Source of the DNA: a virus
Reading direction: 5' to 3' (one strand)
Length of the DNA stretch: 28,323 nt
Virus record (IMG/VR): IMGVR_UViG_3300021378_000120
Coordinates: 1 to 28,323 of that record
Shown: positions 13,089 to 22,145 of the stretch, one piece after another
How the letters are laid out: every line of letters begins with the position of its first letter
Numbering within the stretch: position 1 is the stretch's first letter
Translations under genes and position numbers: made by a program
The notes under the pieces: generated by a model
The model's database searches: none
What the model was told of the DNA's origin: nothing
What the model saw: the letters and a program-made list of their open reading frames with translations, nothing else

Positions 13089-15580
13089 TGAAAAGACAAG
13101 TACAATTATTTATTGAGGGCCAACGCGTTGACTTGTTTAAGGACGAACAAATAAGTATTAATTCAACAATACAAAATTTAACCGATTTAAGTAAAACTTT
13201 TACCGATTTTACGCAAAGTTTTTCGGTTCCGGCAAGTTCAAATAACAACCAAATATTCAAGCATTTTTATAATAGCGACGTTTCATTGGTCAACGGCAAT
13301 TATACAAACCCAAGTATAAGACGGTTTGCAACCCTGGAAATAGACAATACATTTTTTCGGCGCGGTTCCGTTTCATTGGAAAAGTCGAATATTGAAAACA
13401 ACGAACCATATAGTTATACAATTACATTTTACGGAGACCTTGTAAGTCTAAAAGATACATTCGGCGAAACAAAATTTATTGAGTTAGATTGGTCAAGTTT
13501 GGCGTTTGACTACACGTTTAACAACGTAAAAGAACGCGTGGAAAATGGGGCCGTAGATTACGACGTACGTTTTCCTTTAATTTCCGGGAGTAGGTATTGG
13601 CAATATAACAACCCACAGACACCCGACGAAAATATTGATACGGCGAACGGCCAAATACTATATACTGAATTGTTCCCGGCGGTTAAATTAAGTGCGATTT
13701 TATCAGTCATTGAAACCAATTTTGGAATTACTTTTCAAGGCGGTTTTTTACAAGATGATAAATTTTTAAAAGCGTTTATGTTGTTTAAAAGTACAATTGC
13801 AACGGCGTTTATTACACCGCCAAAACCAATTGAATTTTCAACAATTACCCCAAATTCGGGAACCCCTAATTTAGCCCCGCCGTTTCCTTATGTATTTGAT
13901 TATGGAACAAACGCCGTAAACGGTGCAACGGCAATTTTTGACGACACCAACAACACAATACAATTAGAATACGTTCAATACGAATACGAACCCCAACAAG
14001 GCCAAGGAAATTTCCAAATTATAGATACCGGAAACCATGTTATTGAGGCCATATTTACAAACCTTAACGTTAACGCGGTTATATATGTTGACGTTTATTT
14101 GAGTATTCCTGGAACCAACCAAGAAAGTTTTAATGGTACAATAGAAATAAATAACGCGTTTGGAAGTAGTCAAAATGTAAATTTATGGGTTGAGGCCAAC
14201 GGAAATAACCCAAATATAAATACCCGGGTACGTTTTGAAACGCGAACGTCAATACCCGCGTCATTTAATGTCGAATTACAATACCGGTTTACTACTTTAA
14301 ATAGTGGGGCATTGGGCGGAATACGGCGAATATTTACAACGGCAATTTCGACGGTTGGCCAATTAGATTTAACAACCCAAGCCCCGGATCTTTCAGTACA
14401 ACAATTTATAAGCGACCTTTTAAGTCTATATAATTTAACGGTTTACGGCGTAAAACAAAACGTTTACGAAATACAAACGGTTGAGGAGTGGTACAACGAG
14501 GGCCAAATATGGAATATAACGGAATATACAGACACAAAAAAAATAGATGTTGCGCGTATTAAATTATTTAACAACATAAATTTTAAATATGAGCAAAGTT
14601 CAAGTATTACAAACCGTCAATTTGCAAGTACATTTTTAAGGGAGTATGGGGACTTGTCAGAAAGTTTTAATTATGACGGCGGGGACTTTAATATTGAGGT
14701 TGGTTTTGAGAATATATTGTTTAGTAAATTTGACAATGTACCGTTACAAGTTGGCTATTGTTTGGACGAAAATTTGGCGGGTTATGTACCCAAGCCAATT
14801 ATAATTTATGAGAACGGCGAACAAAACGCCAATTTTTATTTAGGAGATGGCACCGTAACGCCAACGCAATTAACAAACTATATGTTATTTGGTCAAGACG
14901 TAACCGTAATAAATGAAGACTTTAGTTTGAATTTTGGAACCGAAAATAGTTCGTTTACATTAACACCAAACCAAGGCGGTTTATACAACACTTATTATAA
15001 GGCATACATTCAAAATTTATACAACCCAAAAAACCGGGAATATACGGCAATGGCCGTTTTACCATTGAGCATTTTAACACAATTTAAACTTAATGACCGT
15101 TTTGTGATCCGAGATCGTCGATATATTCCAAACAATGTTAAAATTAATTTAACGACCGGGGAGGCAACATTGACATTAACGAACGATTTTAGGCAAATGA
15201 TAGCGGACCAAGTACCGCCAATTGTACCGCCAATACGGCCCGATGAAACGGCCCAATGTATAGCGCAATATATACCATTTGTAAACGGTGCCGTTCAAGT
15301 CGATTTAACGCAATGCGGTACAATAGTTCCAGGAGTAACAATAAACCCGACAACATTAACCGAACCCGGATTTGTGGAAATTTGCATACCGGAAAACGAG
15401 GGGGCCGAAAATTGGTTGGTTACGGAAACGTTCCCGGTTGAACCAATAGCAACCGAAACCAACGAAATATTGATGTTGGAAAGTAGCGCGGACAACGCGC
15501 AAATAATAACTATTTGTTTAACCTACACATTAACAAACGGAAGTCAAGTTGCAAACCAAATATTTATACAAAGACCATGA
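13088..15580 (+). CDS. large tail-tip / tail-associated protein
   Basis: 830 aa, the largest protein of the genome. The N-terminus (VQLFIEGQRVDLFKDEQISINSTIQNLTDLSKTFTDFTQSFSVPAS) is a conserved start seen in tail proteins of Bacteroidetes phages. The middle has repeated strand-rich segments (about residues 250-420), compatible with carbohydrate-binding or Ig-like modules. The C-terminal 120 residues hold a short proline-rich linker (VPPIVPPIRPDE) and a separate small beta domain with two cysteines. Located just upstream of tape measure; probably the tip or baseplate hub, but no enzymatic motif is visible. Confidence 0.6.
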   Translation: MKRQVQLFIEGQRVDLFKDEQISINSTIQNLTDLSKTFTDFTQSFSVPASSNNNQIFKHFYNSDVSLVNGNYTNPSIRRFATLEIDNTFFRRGSVSLEKSNIENNEPYSYTITFYGDLVSLKDTFGETKFIELDWSSLAFDYTFNNVKERVENGAVDYDVRFPLISGSRYWQYNNPQTPDENIDTANGQILYTELFPAVKLSAILSVIETNFGITFQGGFLQDDKFLKAFMLFKSTIATAFITPPKPIEFSTITPNSGTPNLAPPFPYVFDYGTNAVNGATAIFDDTNNTIQLEYVQYEYEPQQGQGNFQIIDTGNHVIEAIFTNLNVNAVIYVDVYLSIPGTNQESFNGTIEINNAFGSSQNVNLWVEANGNNPNINTRVRFETRTSIPASFNVELQYRFTTLNSGALGGIRRIFTTAISTVGQLDLTTQAPDLSVQQFISDLLSLYNLTVYGVKQNVYEIQTVEEWYNEGQIWNITEYTDTKKIDVARIKLFNNINFKYEQSSSITNRQFASTFLREYGDLSESFNYDGGDFNIEVGFENILFSKFDNVPLQVGYCLDENLAGYVPKPIIIYENGEQNANFYLGDGTVTPTQLTNYMLFGQDVTVINEDFSLNFGTENSSFTLTPNQGGLYNTYYKAYIQNLYNPKNREYTAMAVLPLSILTQFKLNDRFVIRDRRYIPNNVKINLTTGEATLTLTNDFRQMIADQVPPIVPPIRPDETAQCIAQYIPFVNGAVQVDLTQCGTIVPGVTINPTTLTEPGFVEICIPENEGAENWLVTETFPVEPIATETNEILMLESSADNAQIITICLTYTLTNGSQVANQIFIQRP

Positions 15581-15744
15581 GTAATTTAAAAAACATTATT
15601 GACATGTTGGGTTTTATGGACGAAAACCAAACCAACGAAAACGTATTAATTGCCAAGGGTAAATACAAAATGCCCCGGTCCGTTCGAGGCATTTATAAAG
15701 TACAAAAAAGACATTTAAAATATAGAAACAATGGCGGAAAATAA
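15577..15744 (+). CDS. small basic protein, unknown
   Basis: 55 aa from the ATG at 15577, which overlaps the previous stop (ATGA); the open frame to 15514 is overlap only. The N-terminus is acidic (MSNLKNIIDMLGFMDENQTNE) and the C-terminus strongly basic (KGKYKMPRSVRGIYKVQKRHLKYRNNGGK). It overlaps the tape-measure gene by 14 bases, so it is coupled to it. Possibly an assembly accessory. Confidence 0.55.
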   Translation: MSNLKNIIDMLGFMDENQTNENVLIAKGKYKMPRSVRGIYKVQKRHLKYRNNGGK

Positions 15745-17815
15745 AACGGTAAAATTACAAGTTGAAAGTAACGTTGACGAAGTAACGGCCGGGTTTGAAA
15801 AAACCGGGAGTGCCATTAATACGGCGACAAAAGACGTTAAAAATTTTAACAAGGAAACGACCAAGGGAACGGACGAAATAGTAGCCGGACAAAAAAAGAT
15901 CCAAAAGAGTTTTAAGAAAACCGGAACCGAGGTTAAAAAAGCCGGGGATAATTTTAAAAAGTTTAAGGGGGCCGGGGCCGGAGTAAAAAGCGGGTTTGAA
16001 ACGGCCGAGGGTGCAATGGCTTTATTTGGTGCCGAATCTGAAGCATTAGAGGAAAAAATGCAAACGTTGGGCGAAGTGATGAATTTGGGCCAAAGTATAA
16101 AAGGTTTAAAAGAGGGTGCCGGGGTTTTTAAAACGTTCGGAAAGTCTGCAATAACCGCTTTACAAGGAATGGGAAAAGCCGTTATTGCAACCGGTATTGG
16201 GGCGTTGGTTGTGGGCGTTGCATTGTTGGTTACTTATTGGGAAGACATAACCGCATTAATGGGCGGGGCCGAAGCCGAGGGCCAAAAGATTTTGGACCAA
16301 AGCATTGAACAAGCCGAATTACAAGAGGAAAAATATAACGCGTCCGTTAAATATGAAGACATATTACGCGCCCAAGGTAAAAGCGAAAAATTTATACGCG
16401 ATTTACAAATGGAAGAGTTGAATTTGGCAATTGAAAAAGCAAAGGTTGCCGTTGAAAACGCGAAACAACAAAAGAAACTTTCACTTGAAGCGGTCAAGTT
16501 TAACCAAAAAGTATTAGACGGCGTTTTAAAGGTTATTTTATTCCCGCTTGACATGATTGTACGGACGTATAATAAAATTGCAAAATACGTTCCCGGATTG
16601 TCTCCAATGGGCCTTTTAAGTTCGTCAATTGCCAAGGCGGTATTTAATGTTGAGGACGCGTCCGCCGAAGCCGATCAAAAAATTAAGGACGCCGAAAAGT
16701 CGTTAAAAGACCTTGAATTGCAAAAAGCAAAAATTGTTTTAAAAGAAAAAGCCGAAGCGTCAAGCCGTTATAAAGAAAGAAAGAAAAAAGAAAAAGAGGC
16801 CCAAGACAAATTAGAAAAACAACAAAAAGAACATGAGCAAAGATTAATTGACCAATACAACGCGTATTTAAAAGCAATAGAAGACGCGGACGAAAAGGAA
16901 TACCAAAGAAAATTAACGGACCAAGGACGAGACGAGGACGCCGTAAACAAATATTATTTCAATTTAAAGGGCCAAGCCGAACAACATTTGGCCAATTTAA
17001 AGGAAACAGACGAAAACTATTTAGAACAAAAAAAATTACTCGAGGACCAAATTTTAAATTTAGACCGTCAACAAAAAGAAGAGTTGGCCGAAATAGAAAA
17101 ACAATACCAGGACGAGGCAACCGCAAACGCATTAAGCAACGAAAAGGAATTACAAGACCTTAAATATTTCTTAATGGCCGAGGGCATTGAAAAGGAAAAA
17201 TTGTTATTAGAAGAAAGTTATAAAGAAAAATTTAAGTTGGCCGAGGGTAACGCCGAAATGACATTGGCATTAGAGGAAAAATTAGCCAAAGAAAAAAAGG
17301 CCATTGACCGAGAAGCAAACCGGGCCAAAGTTGACATGGCGTTAAGAGGTTTTGAGGCAATAGGCGACATAATAGGGGCATTTAATACACAAAACGAAGA
17401 GGACGCCAAAAAACAATTTCAAATACAAAAGGCGTTTAATTTAGCGAGCGCAATTACTAATACGGCATTGGCCGTAACCGGCGCATTAACGGCCGGGGGG
17501 AATCCTATAAAGTTGGCAACCGGTGCGCAGTTTGTCGAAGCCGGTATTGCCGGGGCGGTTGGTTTAGCAAATATTGTAAAAATTGCGTCAAGTCAATTTG
17601 GGGGCGGGGGAACCGGCGGAGACGACGGTACGGACCAATTAGCCGGGGCCGGCGAGGGCATAGTAAGCCCGGAATTTAATATTGTAGGAGACACCGGAAT
17701 AAACGATTTAGAGGGGTTGGGACAACCCGCACCAATACAAGCGTACGTTACAAGTCAAGACGTAACGACGGCCCAAGGTTTAGACCGGGCGCGCGTCGAA
17801 AATGCGACAATTTAA
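15731..17815 (+). CDS. tail tape measure protein
   Basis: 694 aa. Long charged helices with coiled-coil character cover residues about 30-120 and 330-560 (Lys/Glu/Gln-rich). A hydrophobic segment at about residues 148-168 (AVIATGIGALVVGVALLVTYW) is typical of tape measures that enter the host membrane, as is a second Ala/Gly-rich hydrophobic stretch at 570-630. A Gly-rich linker (FGGGGTGGDDG) precedes the C-terminus. Such proteins set tail length and pass with DNA. Length would suggest a siphovirus tail on the order of 100 nm by the usual 0.15 nm per residue rule. Confidence 0.85.
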   Translation: MAENKTVKLQVESNVDEVTAGFEKTGSAINTATKDVKNFNKETTKGTDEIVAGQKKIQKSFKKTGTEVKKAGDNFKKFKGAGAGVKSGFETAEGAMALFGAESEALEEKMQTLGEVMNLGQSIKGLKEGAGVFKTFGKSAITALQGMGKAVIATGIGALVVGVALLVTYWEDITALMGGAEAEGQKILDQSIEQAELQEEKYNASVKYEDILRAQGKSEKFIRDLQMEELNLAIEKAKVAVENAKQQKKLSLEAVKFNQKVLDGVLKVILFPLDMIVRTYNKIAKYVPGLSPMGLLSSSIAKAVFNVEDASAEADQKIKDAEKSLKDLELQKAKIVLKEKAEASSRYKERKKKEKEAQDKLEKQQKEHEQRLIDQYNAYLKAIEDADEKEYQRKLTDQGRDEDAVNKYYFNLKGQAEQHLANLKETDENYLEQKKLLEDQILNLDRQQKEELAEIEKQYQDEATANALSNEKELQDLKYFLMAEGIEKEKLLLEESYKEKFKLAEGNAEMTLALEEKLAKEKKAIDREANRAKVDMALRGFEAIGDIIGAFNTQNEEDAKKQFQIQKAFNLASAITNTALAVTGALTAGGNPIKLATGAQFVEAGIAGAVGLANIVKIASSQFGGGGTGGDDGTDQLAGAGEGIVSPEFNIVGDTGINDLEGLGQPAPIQAYVTSQDVTTAQGLDRARVENATI

Positions 17816-17821
17816 CAAAAT

Positions 17822-17840
17822 TAGGTTTTTATAATATGAG
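17822..17840 (+). promoter_or_regulatory. repeated leader TAGGTTTTTATA before ATG, copy 1
   Basis: TAGGTTTTTATAATATGAG spans the leader and start of the protease gene. It matches 18849-18867 at 18 of 19 bases. It may be a translation enhancer or weak promoter; it differs from the AAATACA leaders used elsewhere. Confidence 0.4.
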
Positions 17841-18429
17841 CATGAAAATTATTGAATTGGTCATTGACGAGGACGCAGAACACGTTGCCGTAGACGCGGT
17901 GAGTTTAGTTCGCGAACCGGCCATTGAGCAAAATTGGTACGCCCTTAATAAGCAAAAAAAATATGCTTTAAAATTAAACGAGGACAAGCGAATTATCTGT
18001 GGTCCGGCCTTAATTCCCCAAAAACAAATCTTCCGTTCAGACCGCGAGAATGGGGACTATTATATATGGTTTTCCAAATCGACGGTTGCAAAATGTAACG
18101 AGTTGTTTTTTAAGAATTACAACCAAAAAAACGTAACGTTCGAGCATGAGTACGCCGTTGACGGCAATTTTATTTTTGAAAGTTGGATAAAAGAGGACAA
18201 CGAAAACGATAAAAGTAACCTATATAATTTTGACGCCCCGGTTGGTACATGGTTTATTTCAATGAAAATTGAAAACGATGAAGTATGGAACGCCATTAAG
18301 GACGGTTCCGTACGCGGTTATTCAATTGAGGGACATTTTGCGGACGCCCTGGACTTAAGCAAAACAGAAACAACGGACCAAAAATTGCTCAATACAATTA
18401 AACAAATAATTTCGGAAAATGCCAAGTAA
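17836..18429 (+). CDS. prohead protease, XkdF-like
   Basis: 197 aa. The start block (IIELVIDEDAEHVAVDAVSLVREPAIEQNW) and RIICGPALIPQKQIFR are characteristic of the XkdF-type putative serine proteases. H104 in TFEHEYAVDG and S163 in VRGYSIEG are the probable catalytic pair. It would process scaffold and capsid precursors. Placed first in the head module, ahead of the scaffold-like and capsid genes. A second ATG at 17842 is also possible as start. Codon use in residues about 52-72 (ATC, TGT, TTC, CGT) is less AT-biased than around it. Confidence 0.75.
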   Translation: MSMKIIELVIDEDAEHVAVDAVSLVREPAIEQNWYALNKQKKYALKLNEDKRIICGPALIPQKQIFRSDRENGDYYIWFSKSTVAKCNELFFKNYNQKNVTFEHEYAVDGNFIFESWIKEDNENDKSNLYNFDAPVGTWFISMKIENDEVWNAIKDGSVRGYSIEGHFADALDLSKTETTDQKLLNTIKQIISENAK

Positions 18430-18562
18430 GGAAAAATTTGTAACACCAAGTAAAACAAGCCCAAAAGGCGGGAAACGCGGTTGTTTATGTAAAGACAAAA
18501 AAACGTACAATTCAAAATGTTGCGACGGATCATTGCAAGCCCAAGGCATAGGACAAATTTAA
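18419..18562 (+). CDS. 47-aa cysteine-rich protein (GCLCKD family)
   Basis: ATG 18419 to TAA 18562, overlapping the protease gene end by 11 bases. The sequence reads MPSKEKFVTPSKTSPKGG, then KRGCLCKDKKTYNSKCCDG, then SLQAQGIGQI. I recognise this miniprotein as recurrent in head regions of Bacteroidetes phages and prophages, always with the pattern GCLCKD...CCDGSL-AQGIG. Four cysteines could bind a metal or form disulfides. No known function; it is commonly missed by gene callers because of its size. Confidence 0.8.
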   Translation: MPSKEKFVTPSKTSPKGGKRGCLCKDKKTYNSKCCDGSLQAQGIGQI

Positions 18563-18566
18563 ACGA

Positions 18567-18851
18567 ATGATAAATACAATAAGACAATACCAAGCCAAAA
18601 CGCGTAAAGCATTTTTAATGGCAAATCGAATTGAACAAATGGTTAAAGAAGTTGAGTTTTTTTTAAAAGACGAAAACGATGAATTGACGAGTTTAAAAAA
18701 AGACATAAACAAGTCTATTAAAAACAAACCCAACGGAATACAAGCCGAGGGTTTAAGACTTTTAAACGAAATTGAAAAGTTAAGATCCGGAAGTTTGGCC
18801 AAATATATTAAGGCCCCGGAAACCAAAAAGACGACAAAAAGTAAAAAATAG
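18567..18851 (+). CDS. helical protein of the head module, unknown
   Basis: 94 aa, almost entirely charged helix (VKEVEFFLKDENDELTSLKKDINKSIKNK) with a Lys-rich C-terminus (TKKTTKSKK). Likely coiled coil. It lies between the protease and the helical paralog set, so a head assembly accessory role is plausible but unproven. Confidence 0.65.
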   Translation: MINTIRQYQAKTRKAFLMANRIEQMVKEVEFFLKDENDELTSLKKDINKSIKNKPNGIQAEGLRLLNEIEKLRSGSLAKYIKAPETKKTTKSKK

Positions 18852-18867
18852 GTTTTTATATTATGAG
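18849..18867 (+). promoter_or_regulatory. repeated leader TAGGTTTTTATA before ATG, copy 2
   Basis: TAGGTTTTTATATTATGAG before the gene at 18863, 18 of 19 bases equal to the leader at 17822-17840. Both copies are immediately before ATG-AG. Confidence 0.4.
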
Positions 18868-19336
18868 ACGACAACAAAACATTTACGACAAGTTGGCCAA
18901 GTTTTCAAAGGCCCAAGACAAGCCAAAAACGGCGTTGTCAAAAACAAAAAAAATGAAATTAGCGAAAACGGTTAAAACTTTTCGTTTAAAAACGGCATAT
19001 AAAAAATACGTTGTTACTTTAAATGCAGTTGCCGATTTATTAGAACAAGCGCAAATAAGCGGTTCAAATTATCAATACGCAATTGATGAATTTGTATTGC
19101 CGGGCCGAGAATTGTTAATACAAGGCCGGGACGTTATACGTTTTGAGGAACCAAACCCAACATTTGTTCAAGACGAATTAGACTTAATAAAAGAAAAATT
19201 AGACGAATTAGGCGTTGATTACCCGGACCAAGTAACCGAGGTTCAAGAAGCCATTGATTATGCAGTTGAAAGCCACAACGAGTTATACCGCGAAATTGAA
19301 AATATTGGCATGAACCCCATGACAGATTATATTTAA
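18863..19336 (+). CDS. helical head-module protein, paralog set member 1
   Basis: 157 aa. The N-terminal 55 residues are basic (KLAKFSKAQDKPKTALSKTKKMKLAKTVK), the rest acidic helix. The C-terminal half (LIKEKLDELGVDYPDQVTEVQEAIDYAVESHNELYREI) resembles the same zone of the next two proteins, which read TDLGIDVPQELENLDTFIEDI and NEIGLEPSDVIENIIVANE. This suggests ancient duplication. Function unknown; position points to capsid assembly or a minor virion protein. Confidence 0.65.
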   Translation: MRRQQNIYDKLAKFSKAQDKPKTALSKTKKMKLAKTVKTFRLKTAYKKYVVTLNAVADLLEQAQISGSNYQYAIDEFVLPGRELLIQGRDVIRFEEPNPTFVQDELDLIKEKLDELGVDYPDQVTEVQEAIDYAVESHNELYREIENIGMNPMTDYI

Positions 19337-19339
19337 AAC

Positions 19340-19732
19340 ATGAAAGCAATTTTAAATAAACTTTGGGGTAAAAAAACAAACCTAAAAACAGATTTACGCG
19401 CAGTTAAGTTGTCATTAATGGAAGACCTAAAAACGGAAGTTGAGGACATATTTGATAATATGCAAGACGCCGGAAACGAGGCCATGGACGGTTTAAATAA
19501 AGCCGAACAAAGTTTGGGTTATTTACAAGGGAACATCGACCGAGCAAAAACCGCGAGACAAGTTAAAGATGATTTAATTCAACAAGTTACAGATTTAGGA
19601 ATTGACGTACCGCAAGAATTAGAAAATTTAGATACGTTTATTGAAGACATTTTATTGACCGATGATTTTACCGGACAAAACGATAAATTACAAGAAATAA
19701 AAAGCTATGTAGATAAAGTATTTTTTACCTAA
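19340..19732 (+). CDS. helical head-module protein, paralog set member 2
   Basis: 130 aa starting MKAILNKLWGKK. The first 29 bases of this gene are identical to those of the next gene, and KLSLMEDLKTEVEDI aligns with KLSLANDLQDNFNSL there. It is an acidic, all-helical protein with no nucleotide or metal motif. It starts 3 bases after the previous gene, so it is co-transcribed with the scaffold-like and capsid genes. A tandem duplication product; function unknown. Confidence 0.7.
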   Translation: MKAILNKLWGKKTNLKTDLRAVKLSLMEDLKTEVEDIFDNMQDAGNEAMDGLNKAEQSLGYLQGNIDRAKTARQVKDDLIQQVTDLGIDVPQELENLDTFIEDILLTDDFTGQNDKLQEIKSYVDKVFFT

Positions 19733-19741
19733 ATAAAAAAA

Positions 19742-20128
19742 ATGAAAGCAATTTTAAATAAACTTTGGGGAAACAACAAGCGTTCAACGAGCGTTAAAGC
19801 CGAGTTACGCGAGGTTAAGTTAAGTTTGGCTAATGATTTACAAGACAATTTTAATAGTTTAGAAATTTTAAACGAAAATTGGATAAACAAATGGACCGAA
19901 ACAAACAATTTAATTGACGATTTAATAAACGAGGCAAAAACAATTTTTGAGGAGGGCCAAGTTGTTCAAGACCAATTAGACCAATTAGTAAATAGTTTAA
20001 ATGAAATTGGTTTGGAACCGAGCGACGTTATAGAAAATATAATTGTTGCAAATGAAAACTTTATTGTAAATAAAAATGATTTACAAGAATACGCAAACGA
20101 GTTAAAAAGTAAAATTGATAACATTTAA
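19742..20128 (+). CDS. helical head-module protein, paralog set member 3
   Basis: 128 aa, MKAILNKLWGNN start, clearly paralogous to the gene at 19340 at the N-terminus and in overall length and helix pattern. The middle has diverged (NENWINKWTETNNLIDDLINEAKTIFEE). Its stop is three bases before the scaffold-like gene, which also begins MKA---LNK. Function unknown. Confidence 0.7.
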   Translation: MKAILNKLWGNNKRSTSVKAELREVKLSLANDLQDNFNSLEILNENWINKWTETNNLIDDLINEAKTIFEEGQVVQDQLDQLVNSLNEIGLEPSDVIENIIVANENFIVNKNDLQEYANELKSKIDNI

Positions 20129-20131
20129 AAA

Positions 20132-21136
20132 ATGAAAGCAACCGAAGTATTAAATAAAATCAAAACCGCATTAAACATGGAGGTAAAATTGGAAACCGCA
20201 AAATTAGCGGACGGCGTAACGGTCATTGAGGCCGAAACATTTGAACCGGAAAACGAAGTATTTATTGTAATGGACGAGGACCGCGTACCGTTGGCCCCTG
20301 GAGAATACGAAATGGAAGACGGCCGAGTTTTGGTTGTGGAAATTGAGGGTATTATAGCGCAAATTGGCGAAAAGGCCGAAGACGTAGTGGCCGAAGAGGA
20401 AGAGGAAGTTGTGGAAGAGGATCTTAAAAAAGACGACAAGCCAAAAACGATTGTTGAAACAAAAGTAAAAGAAACGTACTTTGAGGAAGAGACACCGGCG
20501 GAAGTAGTCGAAACGGTTGAGGCGGTTGAAGAGGAAGTATTGGGCGAAGTGAGCGCAATTATAGAAGACTTGACACCGGAAACAATAACCGAGGCCGACG
20601 CGTCCGAAATGGCGGTTGCCGTAGTTGAAGCCGTAACCGAGACATTAGAGGCAATGCCGGAAGAGTTGAAAGACAAGTACATGACCAAGCGTAAAAAGTA
20701 CGGTAAAAACAAATTGACTGAAGACGAGGCAAGCGTAATTCAAGACGCCGAAGCGGAAATTGTAAGCGCAGTTGCGGACGTTGTAAACGCGGAAACACCC
20801 GAAGAGGTAACCCCGGAAATTGCGGAAACAATTGCCGAAGTTGTAACGGAAGCCGTACAAGAAATTGTAGCCGAGGCACCCGAGGAGTTGAAAAAACAAG
20901 TTTTTAAGAAAACAAAGCTTTCAAAAGTAAAAAGCAAAAACAAAAAGCGTATTGATTTAGCAAAAGAAAAAATCGAAAAATTGCACAAATTAAACGCAAC
21001 GAAAAAAGCAAAGACAACGGCCAAGCCGTTAAGACATAACCCGGAAAAAAAGACCGCTAAAAAGGTAGATTTTAAGATTGCAAATAAGCGACCTAAAAAC
21101 ACTTTGGACCGAGTAATGGAAAAATTATATAAATAG
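20132..21136 (+). CDS. scaffold-like protein upstream of the capsid gene
   Basis: 334 aa. The N-terminal 70 residues (MKATEVLNKIKTALNMEVKLE, then NEVFIVMDEDRVPLAPGEYEMEDGRVLVVEIEG) match a domain that regularly precedes the capsid gene in Bacteroidetes phages. Residues about 80-140 are Glu/Val-rich and very acidic. Residues about 137-270 contain two similar units, each ending PEELK followed by a basic stretch (PEEL at 176 and 251), about 74 residues apart. The last 75 residues are highly basic. Acidic middle plus basic end and the position fit a capsid scaffold or decoration precursor, cut by the nearby protease; this is inference. Confidence 0.65.
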   Translation: MKATEVLNKIKTALNMEVKLETAKLADGVTVIEAETFEPENEVFIVMDEDRVPLAPGEYEMEDGRVLVVEIEGIIAQIGEKAEDVVAEEEEEVVEEDLKKDDKPKTIVETKVKETYFEEETPAEVVETVEAVEEEVLGEVSAIIEDLTPETITEADASEMAVAVVEAVTETLEAMPEELKDKYMTKRKKYGKNKLTEDEASVIQDAEAEIVSAVADVVNAETPEEVTPEIAETIAEVVTEAVQEIVAEAPEELKKQVFKKTKLSKVKSKNKKRIDLAKEKIEKLHKLNATKKAKTTAKPLRHNPEKKTAKKVDFKIANKRPKNTLDRVMEKLYK

Positions 21137-21176
21137 AAATAAAGCCAAAATATTAACCAAAAAAAAATTAGAAAAA

Positions 21177-22130
21177 ATGGCAGCAAATCCTAGTATAACT
21201 ACATCTTATGTAGGAGAAAGCGCGGGGAAATATATCGCAAGTTCCCTTTTAAGCGCAAACACAATTGAGAACGGAGGACTTACAGTTGTTCCAAATATCA
21301 AATTTCGTCAAACAATGAAAATAGCCGACCTTGAAGCGGGTATTGCCGACGCCACATGCAATTACGAGGCGACCGGTACTACAACATTGACTGAACGAAT
21401 TTTAGAACCAAAAGAGTTACAAAGTCTGCAAACCCTTTGTATTGACGAGTTCAGAAAAGATTGGGACGCAGTTTCCATGGGGTATTCAGTACATGACAAT
21501 TTACCGCCTAATTTCCAGGAATGGGTTATTGCATACGTTTTAGGTAAAATTTCGGCAAAAACCGAAGTTGATATTTGGAACGGTAAAAAAGCAACAAACG
21601 GAGAATTTGACGGTTTATTGCCACAAATTGCAAACGCAATAACGGCGGGAGAAATTCCGGCGGGACAACAAGTACCATTAGTTGCCGGCGGTTTAAATGC
21701 CGGAAATATTGTTACGGAATTAGGCCTTTTGGTAGACGCAACACCCGACACCCTTTATGGTAACGAAAATTCGTTTATCTATATGGGAATCGGGGCATAC
21801 AAAGCATATACGCGCGCATTGGGCGGTTTTGGTGCAAACGGTTTAGGTGCCAACGGTTACGAAAATAGAGGTAACAACCAAAGTTTTGATACCGGTTTAA
21901 TGTTTGACGGCATGCGGATCTTTTGCGCACATGGAATGCCAAAAGACAAAATGATTGTAACGCATACGGAAAACCTATTTTTTGGGTGCGGTCTGATGAA
22001 TGACATGCTAGAATGTACACTTTTGGACATGCGACCAACAACGGGCGCACAAGAAATGAGACTAATCGTAAGGTATACGGCCGGGACGACATACGGAGTT
22101 GGTGCGGACATTGCAACGTACGGAGTATAA
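21177..22130 (+). CDS. major capsid protein
   Basis: 317 aa. The sequence (MAANPSITTSYVGESAGKYIASSLLSANTIENGGLTVVPNIKFRQTMKIAD start, EVDIWNGKK, ALGGFGANGLGANGYENRG loop, and FFGCGLMNDMLECTLLDM near the end) is the capsid type found in Bacteroidetes siphoviruses, probably HK97 fold. It shows less AT-biased codons (CCT, ACT, TCT, TTC, ATC) than neighbours, as expected for the most abundant virion protein. A 40-base A-rich leader precedes it and a GC-rich hairpin follows. No long N-terminal scaffold domain is present, in line with the separate scaffold-like gene. Confidence 0.82.
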   Translation: MAANPSITTSYVGESAGKYIASSLLSANTIENGGLTVVPNIKFRQTMKIADLEAGIADATCNYEATGTTTLTERILEPKELQSLQTLCIDEFRKDWDAVSMGYSVHDNLPPNFQEWVIAYVLGKISAKTEVDIWNGKKATNGEFDGLLPQIANAITAGEIPAGQQVPLVAGGLNAGNIVTELGLLVDATPDTLYGNENSFIYMGIGAYKAYTRALGGFGANGLGANGYENRGNNQSFDTGLMFDGMRIFCAHGMPKDKMIVTHTENLFFGCGLMNDMLECTLLDMRPTTGAQEMRLIVRYTAGTTYGVGADIATYGV

Positions 22131-22145
22131 AGAAGAAACAAAACG

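Noticed and set aside
20125-20712. 195-aa open frame on the minus strand, Ser/Thr-rich
   Set aside because: It is the mirror of the Glu/Val-rich scaffold-like gene; GAA/GAG/GTT codons read as TTC/CTC/AAC and give Ser/Thr-rich nonsense. No leader or neighbours on that strand.
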